From assembly GCA_033980235.1 (NCBI GenBank), contig CM067065.1:6279328-6343327 (forward strand): a DNA stretch of 64,000 nucleotides, given 5' to 3'. Origin of the DNA: Diadema setosum. Lineage: Eukaryota > Echinodermata > Echinoidea > Diadematoida > Diadematidae. The notes under the pieces were generated by a model that was not told the origin of the DNA, made no database searches, and saw only the letters and a list, made by a program, of their open reading frames with translations. Shown here piece by piece: positions 10,661 to 22,480 of the stretch. Made by a program: the position numbers and the translations under genes. Within the stretch, counting starts at the first letter, position 1. The number at the start of each line of letters is the position of its first letter.

Positions 10661-11904
10661 ACTTTTATTTGAGAACCATCCCCCCCCCCCCCATCGACGC
10701 CTCTATACATATTAGGTTGCTTTTGTTAAGTGAAAGATCTGCTACACACTCTTTGATAAATTAGGGAATATACGTCTATGTCAAAAGTGTACAAAAGTTT
10801 ATCCCTTATCCTGTATAGCGGACCTTTTGCATGTTCATGATTGCAATACAACGATCTGGTGCATAGTTCTGGCGATATTTGGACAATTTTCCATTAAGAA
10901 AGTTCGAGATTTGTCCTCATCTCGGGAATTGCTTGGGGGATAAATGATTTGTCTGTCTAAACACTTCCTTTGGGGCGGGGCAAATGCCCCTTTGCCCCCC
11001 CCCCCCCCCATAGACTCGACGTCCCTGATCTTCCCTTGGTATGCCCATAGATGTATCCTGACTGAGTCATCAGTCACTGTCGTTTCTCAGGAATGATTCA
11101 GGAAATGGAGGGGATTCAATTATGGCGATAAAGTTCTTGTTATTGTTTGTTTGTATGTTTTCGTACATATTTTGCAGATGGTCCCCAGTTACTCGCGTCA
11201 TAGCATGTTTCCATGTAGACCTATACTATTTGACGTTGTCAACGCCTGAGCCATACCTTACAGTGTATGTCGATGTTACTTTCTTCGCGAGCGAGCGAAG
11301 CGAGCGACCGCTGGAGAAAATTATACATTTTCCTACAAGATAGAATAATGTTCAGCTCTGTTACCTATCTGAAGGCCGGCGTACAAACGTCATGCAATAT
11401 GCCAAAATTGATACAATCACATTTCTGCTTCCTCCATTTTTCCCTCAAAATTCAGGGGGGATGATTGTACAGGCCATCCCCCCCCCCTCCTCCATTTCAG
11501 GGGGGGGGGGGGATATATCCCCCCATCCCCCCCCCCCGGGATTTACGCCCATGCATAATACGTTTCCTGCCGTTGTCGTTGCTTTTAACACCTATTCTAG
11601 TAAACTAGTAGTCCCCGATTAGGGTCTATAGGCCCTAGGTACCTTAGCACTCGACTTGACCATGCTGATGAACAGATAATGACCTGCACGTCAAAAAACA
11701 GATTTATGGATTGAAAATGGAAATAGCTCATTTCTACTTCCAAGCTTCCCGATTCCGTGGATCAGTGTTGTGCTACAATGACCATGTATATGCGGCTCGG
11801 ACCGCTGAACCTTCCGTATTACGAACAGATTATAACGGGTACAGTCGGCACGCGAGCCGAGTGACGCCTGCCAGCGCGGCCTCGGCGGGGAGCAGCTGTC
11901 GCGT

Positions 11905-12080
11905 ATTCCGATAAGTCCAAATCTGAGAACCCAAGTTCGAATGCAGCCCAGTTCTTGGACGTTCTAGGACAAGATGTTCACCCATAATATCCCTCTTGAT
12001 TTCCTCTCACAGTAACAGGATACTGTGGGTAAAGAAGACATAATTATTGCTATTAGTATTTATTATTAGTAGTAGTAATC
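11905..12080 (+). mobile_element. Possible tRNA-derived SINE fragment
   Basis: AGTTCGAATGC at about 11935 resembles a pol III B box. It is followed by a body containing GTTCTTGGAC, GACAAGATGTTCACCCATAA and ATCCCTCT, then a TATTATTAGTAG-type tail. A related body occurs near 51325-51480. No complete cloverleaf can be drawn, so it is not a tRNA gene. Confidence 0.4.
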
Positions 12081-12428
12081 GTCGTCGTAGTATAAGAGTA
12101 GTGTACAAAAAGTTACAAAAAAGCATTTCCAACTTTTGATCCTTAAAGTATGGTGAGCGAGAAAAGAGTACGATATTCATAAACAAGGTGATTTCTACAT
12201 TTCTGGAAAGCTTAAGTCTTTAGGAATATGAATAATTAACTTTCAGAAGGTAGAAACGTCTCCAGAACGATGGAGAGATTATGTTTTGAGACCCTTTTTA
12301 GACCACCTGAACCCGATCGACGGCGAAATTTTGGTGACCAGAATTATGACGTAATGAAATGTGCGCTGTGCTACCCACTTCATCCACACAGTGGGCTTCA
12401 TCTACGGAGGGCCGTTGCGGACGTGGTT

Positions 12429-12494
12429 CGTTTGGGGCATACGTATGAAGAGGCAGTTGCTTACGTATGCCCGTTTCCGTGTATGCCCCAAACG
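12429..12494. repeat. Short inverted repeat
   Basis: GTTTGGGGCATAC-type arms of about 14 bp at each end enclose about 36 bases that themselves contain two TACGTATG-type motifs. It could be a small foldback element. Confidence 0.5.
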
Positions 12495-13283
12495 GTGTTA
12501 ACTATACATACTCCCATACACACCAATTGACCTCTGTCACTGCCTGTGCAAAATTAAAGTTTTGCACAGAGGGTTGAAAATAGAGCAAAATATGAAACCT
12601 AACAAAAATAAATCTGGAATTTAATGAAACCGATTTCTACTTTTATTATCAATGTCATTGCTATCTGATATATGGTTCTTTAACTATTGAGAATTGAAAG
12701 CGGGATTTTTTATTTTTTTTTTGGTAACACTTAGTAGTATAGAAGTAGTAGCAATAGCAGTAGTTTTAACTGTCCTGATACATATTGGTCCTCATCGGCT
12801 TCTTAGTGGACAGTAATTTCGGTTCATGGTTGTGACGTCTTCTTTCTCGTCTAAATGCACTCACAATTTCACCCCTTTATTCTTATGATTCGCGACATTT
12901 CTAAGGTGAATTGCCGAAACAAAATTACAGTAAATGTGAGCCCAGTCGATCGCCAACAGCTTCTTACTTAATTCAGCCTGTATAGAGGAAATAAACTTGA
13001 TCTCATCACAAACATTCTGTTCTACAGAAAAATTAAGAGATTTGAAAAGAGGACCTATGCTTCCAACTAGTCGGGCGTGAAAAAAATTCTGCCATAAACA
13101 ATGATTTGATCACACTGAAACAATACCCTTTTGCAACAAGCACGGAGGGGGAGTTTCTTTATATACTTTGATATAGATTTATCATAATGATCGGAGGACA
13201 TAAATTTTTTTGGGCATTCTGCCAAAAAACAAACCATAGTATAGGAAAGGGAGGAGGGAGAGGGTAACAGTCACACATACACT

Positions 13284-13323
<40 letters not shown>

Positions 13324-16300
13324 GCACAAATTTAACTTGGGCTAAGATTCATTTTCACCAGAACCTTTCTACACCGTGCAAATCGGCCTTCGTCACTAAC
13401 AGTCACTTTCACCAACTCAACAAGGAGATTCCAATATTCAAATTTATAATTACGCAAGCAACACGCAAATATAATACATGGTGTAGGCCTGCTTCGAGAA
13501 ATGGTTGAACGAGCAATGTTCCACTACTGTTTAATACGTGTACTCACATTTATTTCATATATGCACTGACATCCACTAAAACAAAAATGGGAATCAAATG
13601 TCTATCAAAACAAAAGGGATTATGCAAACAACAGCCACATAATTTGAATCATGTAGGCCTTTACATTACATGGACCCAATTACGCAACACACTGTGCGAG
13701 GACACATTTATCTTCCCAGAAAAAAAAAGAAAATCAAAGAAAAAAAAATATAGCATTGTAATGGCATGGAAAAGCGTAACGGAACGTAACGTAACGAAAT
13801 GTCTGATATAAGGTTCTAATCTGTAAAGCAGAGCATTTCATTTTTTTTTATTCATTTTCATTTATTCTCTCATATTCATATAATGATATATTGATATCAA
13901 TTCAAATAACGTCGTCGTCTTCAGGGCCCTGTTTTAAAGATACAGATGATCCCTGAAAAGACAACGCTGCAAAGGCGGTCTCTAAAAAAGAAATAATAAA
14001 CATGATCAACAGCTTACTCCCATACAAATATTATGGAATTCAGCTAGTGCATTGTAGCTAGACATTTTGTACTTGATATTTTGGATAATTCGAATTTGAA
14101 GTTATACGTTACATATAGTTCTTGGTAAAAACCAACAACAACAACATATAGCAAATAGAATAAAGCTTTTACACAGTTTACGTAGTTTGGATTGGCAACG
14201 ATAATTTTAAATCGTTCTGTCCAGTGGCACAACAGTTGCTGCTATAGACGACTTTCCGTGACAAAGTTCTCAAAAAGATATTGTTGACTTAATGAACTTT
14301 TGCCACCAGAAATAAAAGCAAACACAAGAGGGTAGAAAATTGAAAACAAAATATAAAGTGATTGCAAGTATACAACAACAGCAACAAGAAACATACAAAT
14401 TCTTTAAAATGCAGAAGAACCAAAGAGTAATATGAACACATAATTAAGTAATACCGGCAAATAAGCTTATAAAATGTGATTAGATAAGCAGCAGGTAAAT
14501 TTACGATGGAACCTCAACTCTTTCTGTTCTTGCAGAGAGAGGAGAGAGATAGAGAGAGAAAAGGCGAGTTCAAATGAAAAAGAGAAGACCGCAAGTTATG
14601 ATGATATGAAATGGGGTGGATGAATAATCAGATTTCTAAATGTTACAATGAGTAGAATTGATTATAAAGGAACATTACAATTAGAGTCGGTAACGCACAA
14701 ACAGACAATACACAAGAATGCAAATGTACTGTGAATATCCATAATTGTATTATGGATTATTAATCGAATAACAGGGTAGAGCCTAAACAGAAGTTCTCGT
14801 TTGTCTTAATTACATGCAGCCGAGCTCCACACAAAACTTGTTTCTTTGGTGATCTGTTCGAGTCATTAAAATCTTCAAACTTGAAATTTTGGTGACCCGA
14901 AAGAGATATGCAGGCTCTATTGGTCCGAAACAAAAGCAAATAGGCATGACAATCCATTTTCAAATTTTGTTACCCAATTGGGTCATCATTCTAGTGGTTC
15001 GACAATAGTTTCCCGCACCGGGATACCGCTATTGTCTTTCCCTACTATGTTATCATCACGTAAAGTGCGTTATATAGGATTGTACTATAGATTATCATTT
15101 ATGAATATAAATGAACAAAGAGAGTGCGCTTTAAAGCCAGCACTACGGAACTTGCTGCAAATGGCTAAATAATTCTATATTGTGTGTCACAGTAGTTCGA
15201 TATAACATCCCCAAAATATTCCCAAAGATATACATTAATAAGTGTGAAGCAAGTTACAGTATTACAATCGTAATATTTTTCTTTCGCTATGGCAACTCCG
15301 TGATTGCATGGGTAAAGTTGGTTTTACCGCTTTACCAATCCGACCACGTTATATGATGAATAATAATAGCCTTAACCAAACATATAACTATAATTAACAT
15401 ATCTAACATCTAGGTTACCATAGTTTCGTATACAGCTTCTTGCTCACCCTATTTCAAGATATACCAGAGATGCATTTCAAATCTCCTTCGCTTCAACATT
15501 TGACGTCATTGGTTTGATTATATGGCACAGTATCAGTCCAAATTTACAAAAGAAAAATGACCTTTTACAGACATCATTATCAAAAAAAAATGTGGACAGA
15601 TCAGAAAATGACGTGAGAGGAAGAGAGAAGGGCTGATAGAGGTTGGGAGAAATGCAAAGGGAAAAGGAAAGGTTAGTCACGATTCATTTTTGCTTTGGTG
15701 ATATCCTGTTTGACTTTTTTTTTATCCAAAATCTGGGAGAACTTCAAGTTCACCCACGCAGTGTTTTTTTTACCTTATTTTGTACGAAGTAATAACTGCA
15801 TTTCATATCTCCATAACTCACAAAACACAACAGCATCTGTGTTTCAAAATGAAGAATCATTATTGCCTCTGTTCTCTGGCTGATCGCCGTGCTGCGTATT
15901 TCTACACACTTGGTCGAGTGGTAGTACGGATACATTATGAATTTGTATCTCATCAGTACTGAAGCATTATACTGTATTGCTGCTCGTTCCCATTATTATT
16001 TTTTCCCTATGGGATATCAATTTCTGGGTTCATAAATGCCGATACACTAGGTCTATCAAACTTGAAATAGTATTGTAATAACGTGTTGAGCAGTAAGGTG
16101 GAACAATAAATTGGCTAATTTACCACAACAATGATAAATTTGACAAGATTCACCACTGTGGTCTCTCATTTTCTTTGTTTTTTCCGGTTGCGGTGTTGTT
16201 ACAGCGCCCATTGAACCTGAAAACGATCGGCAAAATATAATGTTCTTTACGTCATCACATTTCTTTTTTTTTTTTGGGGGGGGGGGGGGACTCACAAGTG

Positions 16301-16404
16301 TATTAACGTTTTAAGCGTTTTGGTTCACATATTTATGAAATTGAGGTTTACCAAACAAATCATCCAACAAATTCTCTTTTTCTCACTGCACTGCTTTTTA
16401 GTGA

Positions 16405-16599
16405 TGTCATAACTATTATGCATGATTGGAATATGTGGAATATGCTTTGGGCCATTAATGACAATCTCTTTGCATTATTACGTGTAAACACAATGAAACA
16501 ATTGATTTCATTTGGAAGCAGGAAAATATTCTTCACCTTCGTAAGTACCATTTTTTTTCCTGATGCAACTCGTCACACTATATGTATATAAAATATGTT

Positions 16600-16662
<63 letters not shown>

Positions 16663-16960
16663 AATAAACAGAGAAGTACCAAGAGCCAAAATACCTAATT
16701 TAAAAACCGAAAACGACACAATACACTGTTCATGTATAACAATTAATTGTTACTATAAATGCAGATGTGTTTTTCCTATGTAAATGTATACATGCATTAA
16801 AAGTAGGCTTGATACCTATTCACAGGCCTACTCTGGAAGGACTGGTGTGGAAATACAAAACACCCAAATAAAGGGATCTTTACAAATCTTTTTCTCAAAC
16901 ATTAGAGCTGAGTGAGTAGAGCGATGACTCGTATAGTTTCAAGTTTGTTTATCAAAATAA
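16405..16960 (+). pseudogene. Broken counterpart of the 177-residue frame at 56358
   Basis: Two pieces, about 16410-16550 and 16860-16960, match the start and end of the frame at 56358-56891. Shared stretches include the region around AATTGATTTCATTTGGAAGC (16500) and TTTACAAATC/TCTCAAAC (16880). Between them lie a (CAA)n expansion (16604-16660) and other insertions, and the frame is not continuous. This copy cannot encode the same product. Confidence 0.55.
16604..16660 (+). repeat. (CAA)n microsatellite
   Basis: About 19 CAA units, seen directly, ending in ATAATAAA. Confidence 0.95.
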
Positions 16961-18232
16961 TTTGCTTAAACTTTGCAGGTATTATTGCGAGAGTGTATAA
17001 GGACATACTTAGTTTATTCATTCAAATGGACACCATTCCACAGTAGAAGGTCCAGAGGGACACACTGTCGTATGGAGTAGGGGTAGTGTGAGAGGGCATC
17101 TGGGAGAGATAGCCCCGAAATTACGGAATCTTTACAATTCGTTTTCCCCATATAACTAGATCTTATAGGATATGCTACAGTGCTATGAATGAGTAGAATT
17201 GTGACTGCAGTTTCAAGTTAATTCATGAGAGTGTCATGAGTAGGGGATTTAATCGGGTATAGTTTTTCACATTTCATCTTCTTGGATCACATGAAGAACT
17301 CTGTCATCAACCTTTGCAGGCATTATCACTATTGTTACAGAAGATGATTTATATAAATTGCTCGTCACTATGCCTTCATACAATGAGGACCCGAAAGGAA
17401 CAAAAATTAGAGAAACGAAATGAAAAAAAAAAATCTCCAAATCAATAGATGTAATTTGAATGAACCGTCAAGTTTATACACTGTACTAGACTAAGGGGAG
17501 GCCCCATGTGTCCGGGAACGACTTGGTAGCTAATTCTCTAATTTGATCTCATGTTTTGAAAGTGCACGCTCAAACTTTCTAAAAGAAAATACGAATGAAC
17601 ACCCAAGAGTCCTCAAAGCTCCCCACCCATATGTGTTTTTTCTTTTTTTTTATGTCCATGCGTAACAGTTTGGAGTAATGCTTGGAAGGTGAACTGGTCC
17701 CTGGTTAGCGCGAGATGCAATATTTCTCTTGTTGCTAATTTCATATGAAGGTCACTCCACAAAGCCTAATGTCGTATCAACCAGAGCACTAATATATCAA
17801 AGCTAATGTTGTAACTCACCCTGTTTATTTTTAGGAACGGTCAATCATCGGCAGAAAACTTAAGACATGATTAATGTGCCTATAGACCGATTCTGTGACG
17901 CGCTATGTGTATTTTTGGCATGGGCAGCGCCATTACTGCGGTGTCTCAGCCGACCCCCCCCCCCCCCTCCTCTCTCCCCACCCATCTCACGCGCACGGAT
18001 GAAAAACTGATGCATGGTTGTTTTAGCCAATGGGCGTCTCGTACTCAGTGCGCGAATGCTTGCCTAGTGCGCGAACCTTTGTTACAAGTGCGCGATAAAC
18101 GTGTTGCCCGTGGGGTGGGTGGGGGAGAGGAGGGGGTCGACTGGGACACCGCAAAATGAGCTTATGGCTGCGCCCAGTGCCACAAATTGTCTGCTGCCCA
18201 TTTCTACGATCCTCGAGTATACTTCATTATAG

Positions 18233-18270
18233 CAAGGAGCTACTACAGACATGTCTGTAGTAGCTCCTTG
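18233..18270. repeat. 38-bp perfect palindrome downstream of TRIM copy 1
   Basis: Two perfect 19-bp arms, starting CAAGGAGCTACTACAG and ending in its complement, with no loop bases. It lies about 150 bp past the stop codon of the minus-strand TRIM copy, so it could fall in the 3' untranslated region. No equivalent was seen at the matching place near TRIM copies 2 and 3. Confidence 0.9.
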
Positions 18271-18416
18271 ATTATAGGTGTACTATATTCTATTCACTTA
18301 GAATATCACAACAAAGATGTTGTTTCTTTGTTTTGTTTGTATGTTTGTATGTTTGTTTGCCCCCCTTTTTTTTTTGCCTTCTACTGCCGAAGAAATGTCT
18401 GCTGTGACTGTTCAGG

Positions 18417-20311
18417 TTAAATCGCATGAAATATGTAGAGTCTACATGGAGTGCAGAAAGCTATCTCACCACTCTCAAACTCTTGTAGATATGTATAGCA
18501 CAACCACGGTGAGAGTTGTATTTTAAAATCAGTAATAAGATTGTGCACGTGCTTCAAATCACTCGTGTATCGATCGATACTAACGAGACCCTTCGCGTTC
18601 TTCACCCAGGCTACAATTACCGAATCATCTCGACAAACAGCTGGGTAGGGAGACATATCCTTCTCCATCAAGACATCCTGCTTCTTCCCCTTACCATCAA
18701 GGCTCACGACATTACCTGATTTCGTTGTCCATGTTTGCAGTATAAGTTTCCCTGTGTTGTGAAAGGAGAATATTTGCTCAGGTGAATATCGATCACACAT
18801 CATGTCGCTGACAGCCCCGGACCACCCTGTGGTGTAAATACCTGGATCTTTCTAGGCGTGCAATAACCCACGTAGATATTATCATCTCTATCCACAGTGA
18901 GACCACCCAACCCTCCTTTATCCCTACTCAGCGTCTCGAATGTGACGTCAAGCTTCTCCCATTGTGGAGTGTAGAGTGACACCTTGTTATTCATATCGCG
19001 TGCTACACTTCGGCCATCTGACAGGAATCCAATTCTCCTTACGCTGACATCCTTCAGCACGGTCTGCTGTAACTTGCCATCAGGAGAGTAGAGATGGATC
19101 CCCCCTTCAGACGATCCCAACGCCATTTTACCGCCTGGTGCACGAGCGATACAGGCCATCCTAGTTTCGCTAGGGAGCTCTACGTCTGCTTTGACATCCC
19201 AGGGAGGTGAAACATCACCTCCCTGGACATCCCACGTATAACCTTCCAACTCTCCAAGGCAGAGTTCATTAACCTTCTCATGTCTACGGAATACAATCTT
19301 TCGAGTTTGTTCTGTCACACCTATCGGTGATCGGTCATCAGGATCATCTCGTCCCAGAAAGCTCTTCAAGTTCTCACACAGGGTGTCGTGTGCAAACAAG
19401 GCGTCTTTCTCCAGCGGAACCTTCATACCGTTAGTTACCAGCTCTTCCATAGCTGTCATGTGACTGATTGTTTGCTGACTCTCCGTCTCCATGTCTTGTA
19501 ATTCCTTCTCGAATTTCTCAGACCAATATTTCACTTGACTTTTCAGCTCTTCTCTTCTGGCTGACAAAACCTGCATGTATTCCTCATACGTCTTGTCGAT
19601 GTCATCATCAAGCTTTCTAAACAAACTTGTTATTTCATTGCGTTGTGTCTCTATGAACTTGATATGGTTTTCAATGGTTGTTTTCTTCGATTTTACTCCT
19701 TTTTTCAACTCATTGATATTTTTCATTAATTTCTCCTCATGGATAGCTGCCTCTTCGATATCATGTCCTGCTTTTGAGTGTCTCAACATTCCGCACTTAC
19801 AACAGACATACTCTCGACATCCAGTGCAGAAACACTCCTCGTCATCATTAGGATGTTTCTTACATTTCCGTCGCCTGTTAACCTGAACTTTTCCCGAGAG
19901 CACCTCGCTCATAGCTATCACTCCGTGGGTTGAGAACGGTTTCCAGCTAGAGTGCCCTTTCTCACACGATTCACACATATATTTCCCACAGTCCTGACAG
20001 TAGCATACAGCTGGCGACTTGTCGTCCATCTCACAAACTGTGCATGTAGGATTCTTGGTTTTCACTTCGTCAACGAGAGAACTCAGCGGTACGTTTGTTT
20101 GCAACTTGTCCACATCTCCACCGGGTATGAGCGTTTCTTTCCTACATATAGGGCATGTTATAGTTTCCTTGTCGGACTGAGTTTGAGATATTCGTTGAAG
20201 ACAGTCTTTGCAAAACGTGTGAGAACATGTGAGTAATTTAGGTTGGTTGAAAAGTGTCAGACAGATAGGACACTCCAGATTCTGGCTGCTGATCTGATGA
20301 AACGTTGCCAT
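18417..20311 (-). pseudogene. TRIM-family gene copy 1 (RING, B-boxes, coiled coil, propeller), frameshifted near the 3' end
   Basis: A relative of the two intact TRIM genes in this window, expected to be a ubiquitin E3 ligase. The start at 20309-20311 (MATFHQ) has a strong context (CACCATGG) and aligns with the other copies. A C3HC4 RING (C14, C17, C29, H31, C34, C37, C53, C56), a first B-box (about 90-120), a second B-box (about 150-183), a coiled coil (about 185-290) and part of the propeller follow. Two extra bases near 18815-18820 shift the frame, and it stops at 18800 after 503 residues. The remaining ~125 codons are open in another frame down to 18417. An 11-codon in-frame palindromic insertion lies at 19199-19233. 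The first exon base is probably 20324, after CTATTAG, implying a 5' untranslated intron. Assembly error is the alternative explanation for the shift. Confidence 0.85.
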
Positions 20312-20400
20312 GGTGTCTGTCTCTCTAATAGCAAAAGAAACATACAGTGGTGAACACATTGGTAAATAGTAGCACAAAACTGAAATTAGCGTTTAATAGA

Positions 20401-21990
20401 TAGATGGAAGATACCATACGACATACACACATGTACACATACACACAAACACATATACAAACACATAACAGACTTTCATACACACACATGCACACACACA
20501 CATATATATATACATTGTAGATGCACCCATACTCACTGACACAATTATTTGGTTTGAATAATTTAAGGTGGAAACCCGAATGTTACACGTTTTGTTATAT
20601 TTTATTTGCATCACACTGCTAGAAGCTATGAATTGCATATATCATGTATTGATGGTAGAGGAGCTGTGTTTAGATGAGTGTGCTGTACTCCACTGTACCA
20701 CTGTGGACACATGTACACTATTATGCATGTATATACCACTATCTATCCATGTATCCCGAATTTTGTAGAAGGTATGGATCTTGTACCATTATAATCTTAA
20801 GGATATAGTATACCTAGATACACTGTTCTTATTTAAATGCCTGACATTAGTTTGCTAAGTGGACAATATTTGCACTTTTGGATACAGGGGTGTAATAATC
20901 TGGCATTTTCTGGTAATGTATAAGTTTGGTCTGTGTGTATAACTTGACAGGATTGGGTTTTTAGGATATCTAGTGTTATATCAGTATATAGGAAACTGCA
21001 TGTACTTTTTTACACATATGCATGTTTTACATTCGCACTCATATACACACACACGCATACACAAAACATAAACACAAACATATTTATTTTTTTAGTGGAT
21101 GATATATACATATTTGGAATATAGGGGAATCATAATCTGTCAATTTTTTGGTGATTTAAAAGTACTGGTTTGTATGTTTATAATGTAGGCCTACTTTATA
21201 TCCCAAGTTTGGCAGTAGTAATGGATTTTAACATACAATTTGTACATGTATTTCCTTTATCTCCTTTATGAATGCATAGACATGTTTGAATAACATCCCT
21301 GCACATGTACTGTGTGCGCAATTGGGCATACATGAATTCTCTCTCAATTGATGCAGACATTGTGCGCATAATATTATGTTTCGGGACAGGGGGACAGGAA
21401 GTTTGGTTCGGGTGTGTGTGTGCGTCTATGTTGTCTGTTTGGGTATGTGTATGTGGTATGCTTTTGCAGTGGGTGGATATGTATCAGTGTTTTTGGTGCG
21501 CAGCCGCACACTGACGCTGTGGATGTGGATATGACTGTGTAGAGGTATGTACAGCTGTACACTGATGTGGGCGTGTATGAGACGTGTGTAGGTGCGGGTG
21601 TGTTTGTGTTCGTGTGTGTGTGTGTGTGGGGGGGGGGGGTATGGGTGTGCGTGTATTGTTTTTGAGTGTTGGGTGGGTAGGGTCCCGGACCATGCGTGGT
21701 TTTAGTTTTCATTAACAGAGTTTCATTAACTGAGTTTACTGAGATAATTGCTGAAACCAGAATCTCTTGGAACAAGACACATGTACATGTGCAGGGACCA
21801 AGTGCAATATTCTATGATTATTAGAATGCGCGTAATTTATGTACTTTGTTTAGTGTTATGTTACTTGTCTTTCAGTTATGTATACATTCATTTTCCTTTA
21901 CATGTAGAATTTTGAAATGGCGACTGTTGAGAAGATTTGTATGCCTTAGTGCATGATAATAAATGATTTGAATCTTGAATCTTTAATCTT
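20401..21990 (+). mobile_element. Insertion in the upstream block of TRIM copy 1, probable retroposon
   Basis: The sequence flanking TRIM copies 2 and 3 upstream is continuous, whereas copy 1 has about 1.6 kb extra between about 20400 and 21990. The right end carries AATAAATGATTTGAATC followed by a short TTGAATC-type repeat, the kind of tail seen at LINE or SINE 3' ends, which suggests plus orientation. The interior is rich in AC/GT dinucleotides and has no recognisable protein. Boundaries are approximate and no target duplication was found. Confidence 0.45.
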
Positions 21991-22442
21991 GAAAAAGAGA
22001 GCGTTCATGCGGAGCATGATATTAGAATTAATGCATTCTTAAAAATGAACAACAGAATGAAACACACTTTAATAGATGTGTGTTAATGTTGTTTAAAAAA
22101 TGATTACTGAGGAAACTTTATTTCCGGGCTAACTAAATCTGATTGATAGACATTCACATGTTAAGTGAACTTATCGTATAGGATTGAGCGACATAGAATA
22201 AAATCAGGTATTACTTGTTAATAATCCAAAGGAATATTCGTAATACAATAATAAGTTGCATTAAGATGCACTCATCAAAACTATATGCTATAATTCAATA
22301 ACAATAAAATTGTACGCAAAGAAAAAACTAGCAATTATTACAATCCCATGTCCTTTCCCTGCCTGTATGTCATGTTACAATGTTTCCTCCAATCCATAGA
22401 AATTTGATTAATAATGATGATGATAACAAAAAAGATGATAAG

Positions 22443-22480
<38 letters not shown>

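Larger units (their letters stand above)
10661..12800. other. Intergenic with low-complexity tracts and fragments
   Basis: C and G tracts occur near 10680, 11000 and 11455-11540, with a single GCGAGCGAGC-like core at about 11290. A SINE-like fragment (about 11905-12080) and a short inverted repeat (12429-12494) are listed separately. An open frame at 12270-12530 has no recognisable features and is not called as a gene. Confidence 0.5.
12800..18416. repeat. Segmental duplication, downstream block of TRIM unit 1
   Basis: Landmarks recur in the same order at 52180-58074. Pairs seen by eye include about 12830/52215, 13440/53100 (ACACGCAAATA), 14210/54090 (GTGGCACAACAG), 14620/54475, 14880/54740, 15295/55140, 15480/55360, 15700/55665, 16090/56010 and 16400/56400. 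Similarity is interrupted by indels and microsatellites. No intact gene was recognised, apart from the relic of the frame described at 56358. Confidence 0.75.

Noticed and set aside
8161..10764. Long open frames on both strands through the GAGCGAGC-rich region
   Set aside because: They are translations of a ~165-bp tandem repeat whose length or composition keeps frames open; the predicted peptides repeat with it and have no domain.
11900..11950. tRNA gene suggested by AGTTCGAATGC
   Set aside because: No acceptor stem or complete cloverleaf could be drawn; it fits a degraded SINE head better.
21374..21775. Thr/Pro/His-rich frame on the minus strand
   Set aside because: Product of a GT-rich microsatellite region inside the insertion upstream of TRIM copy 1.
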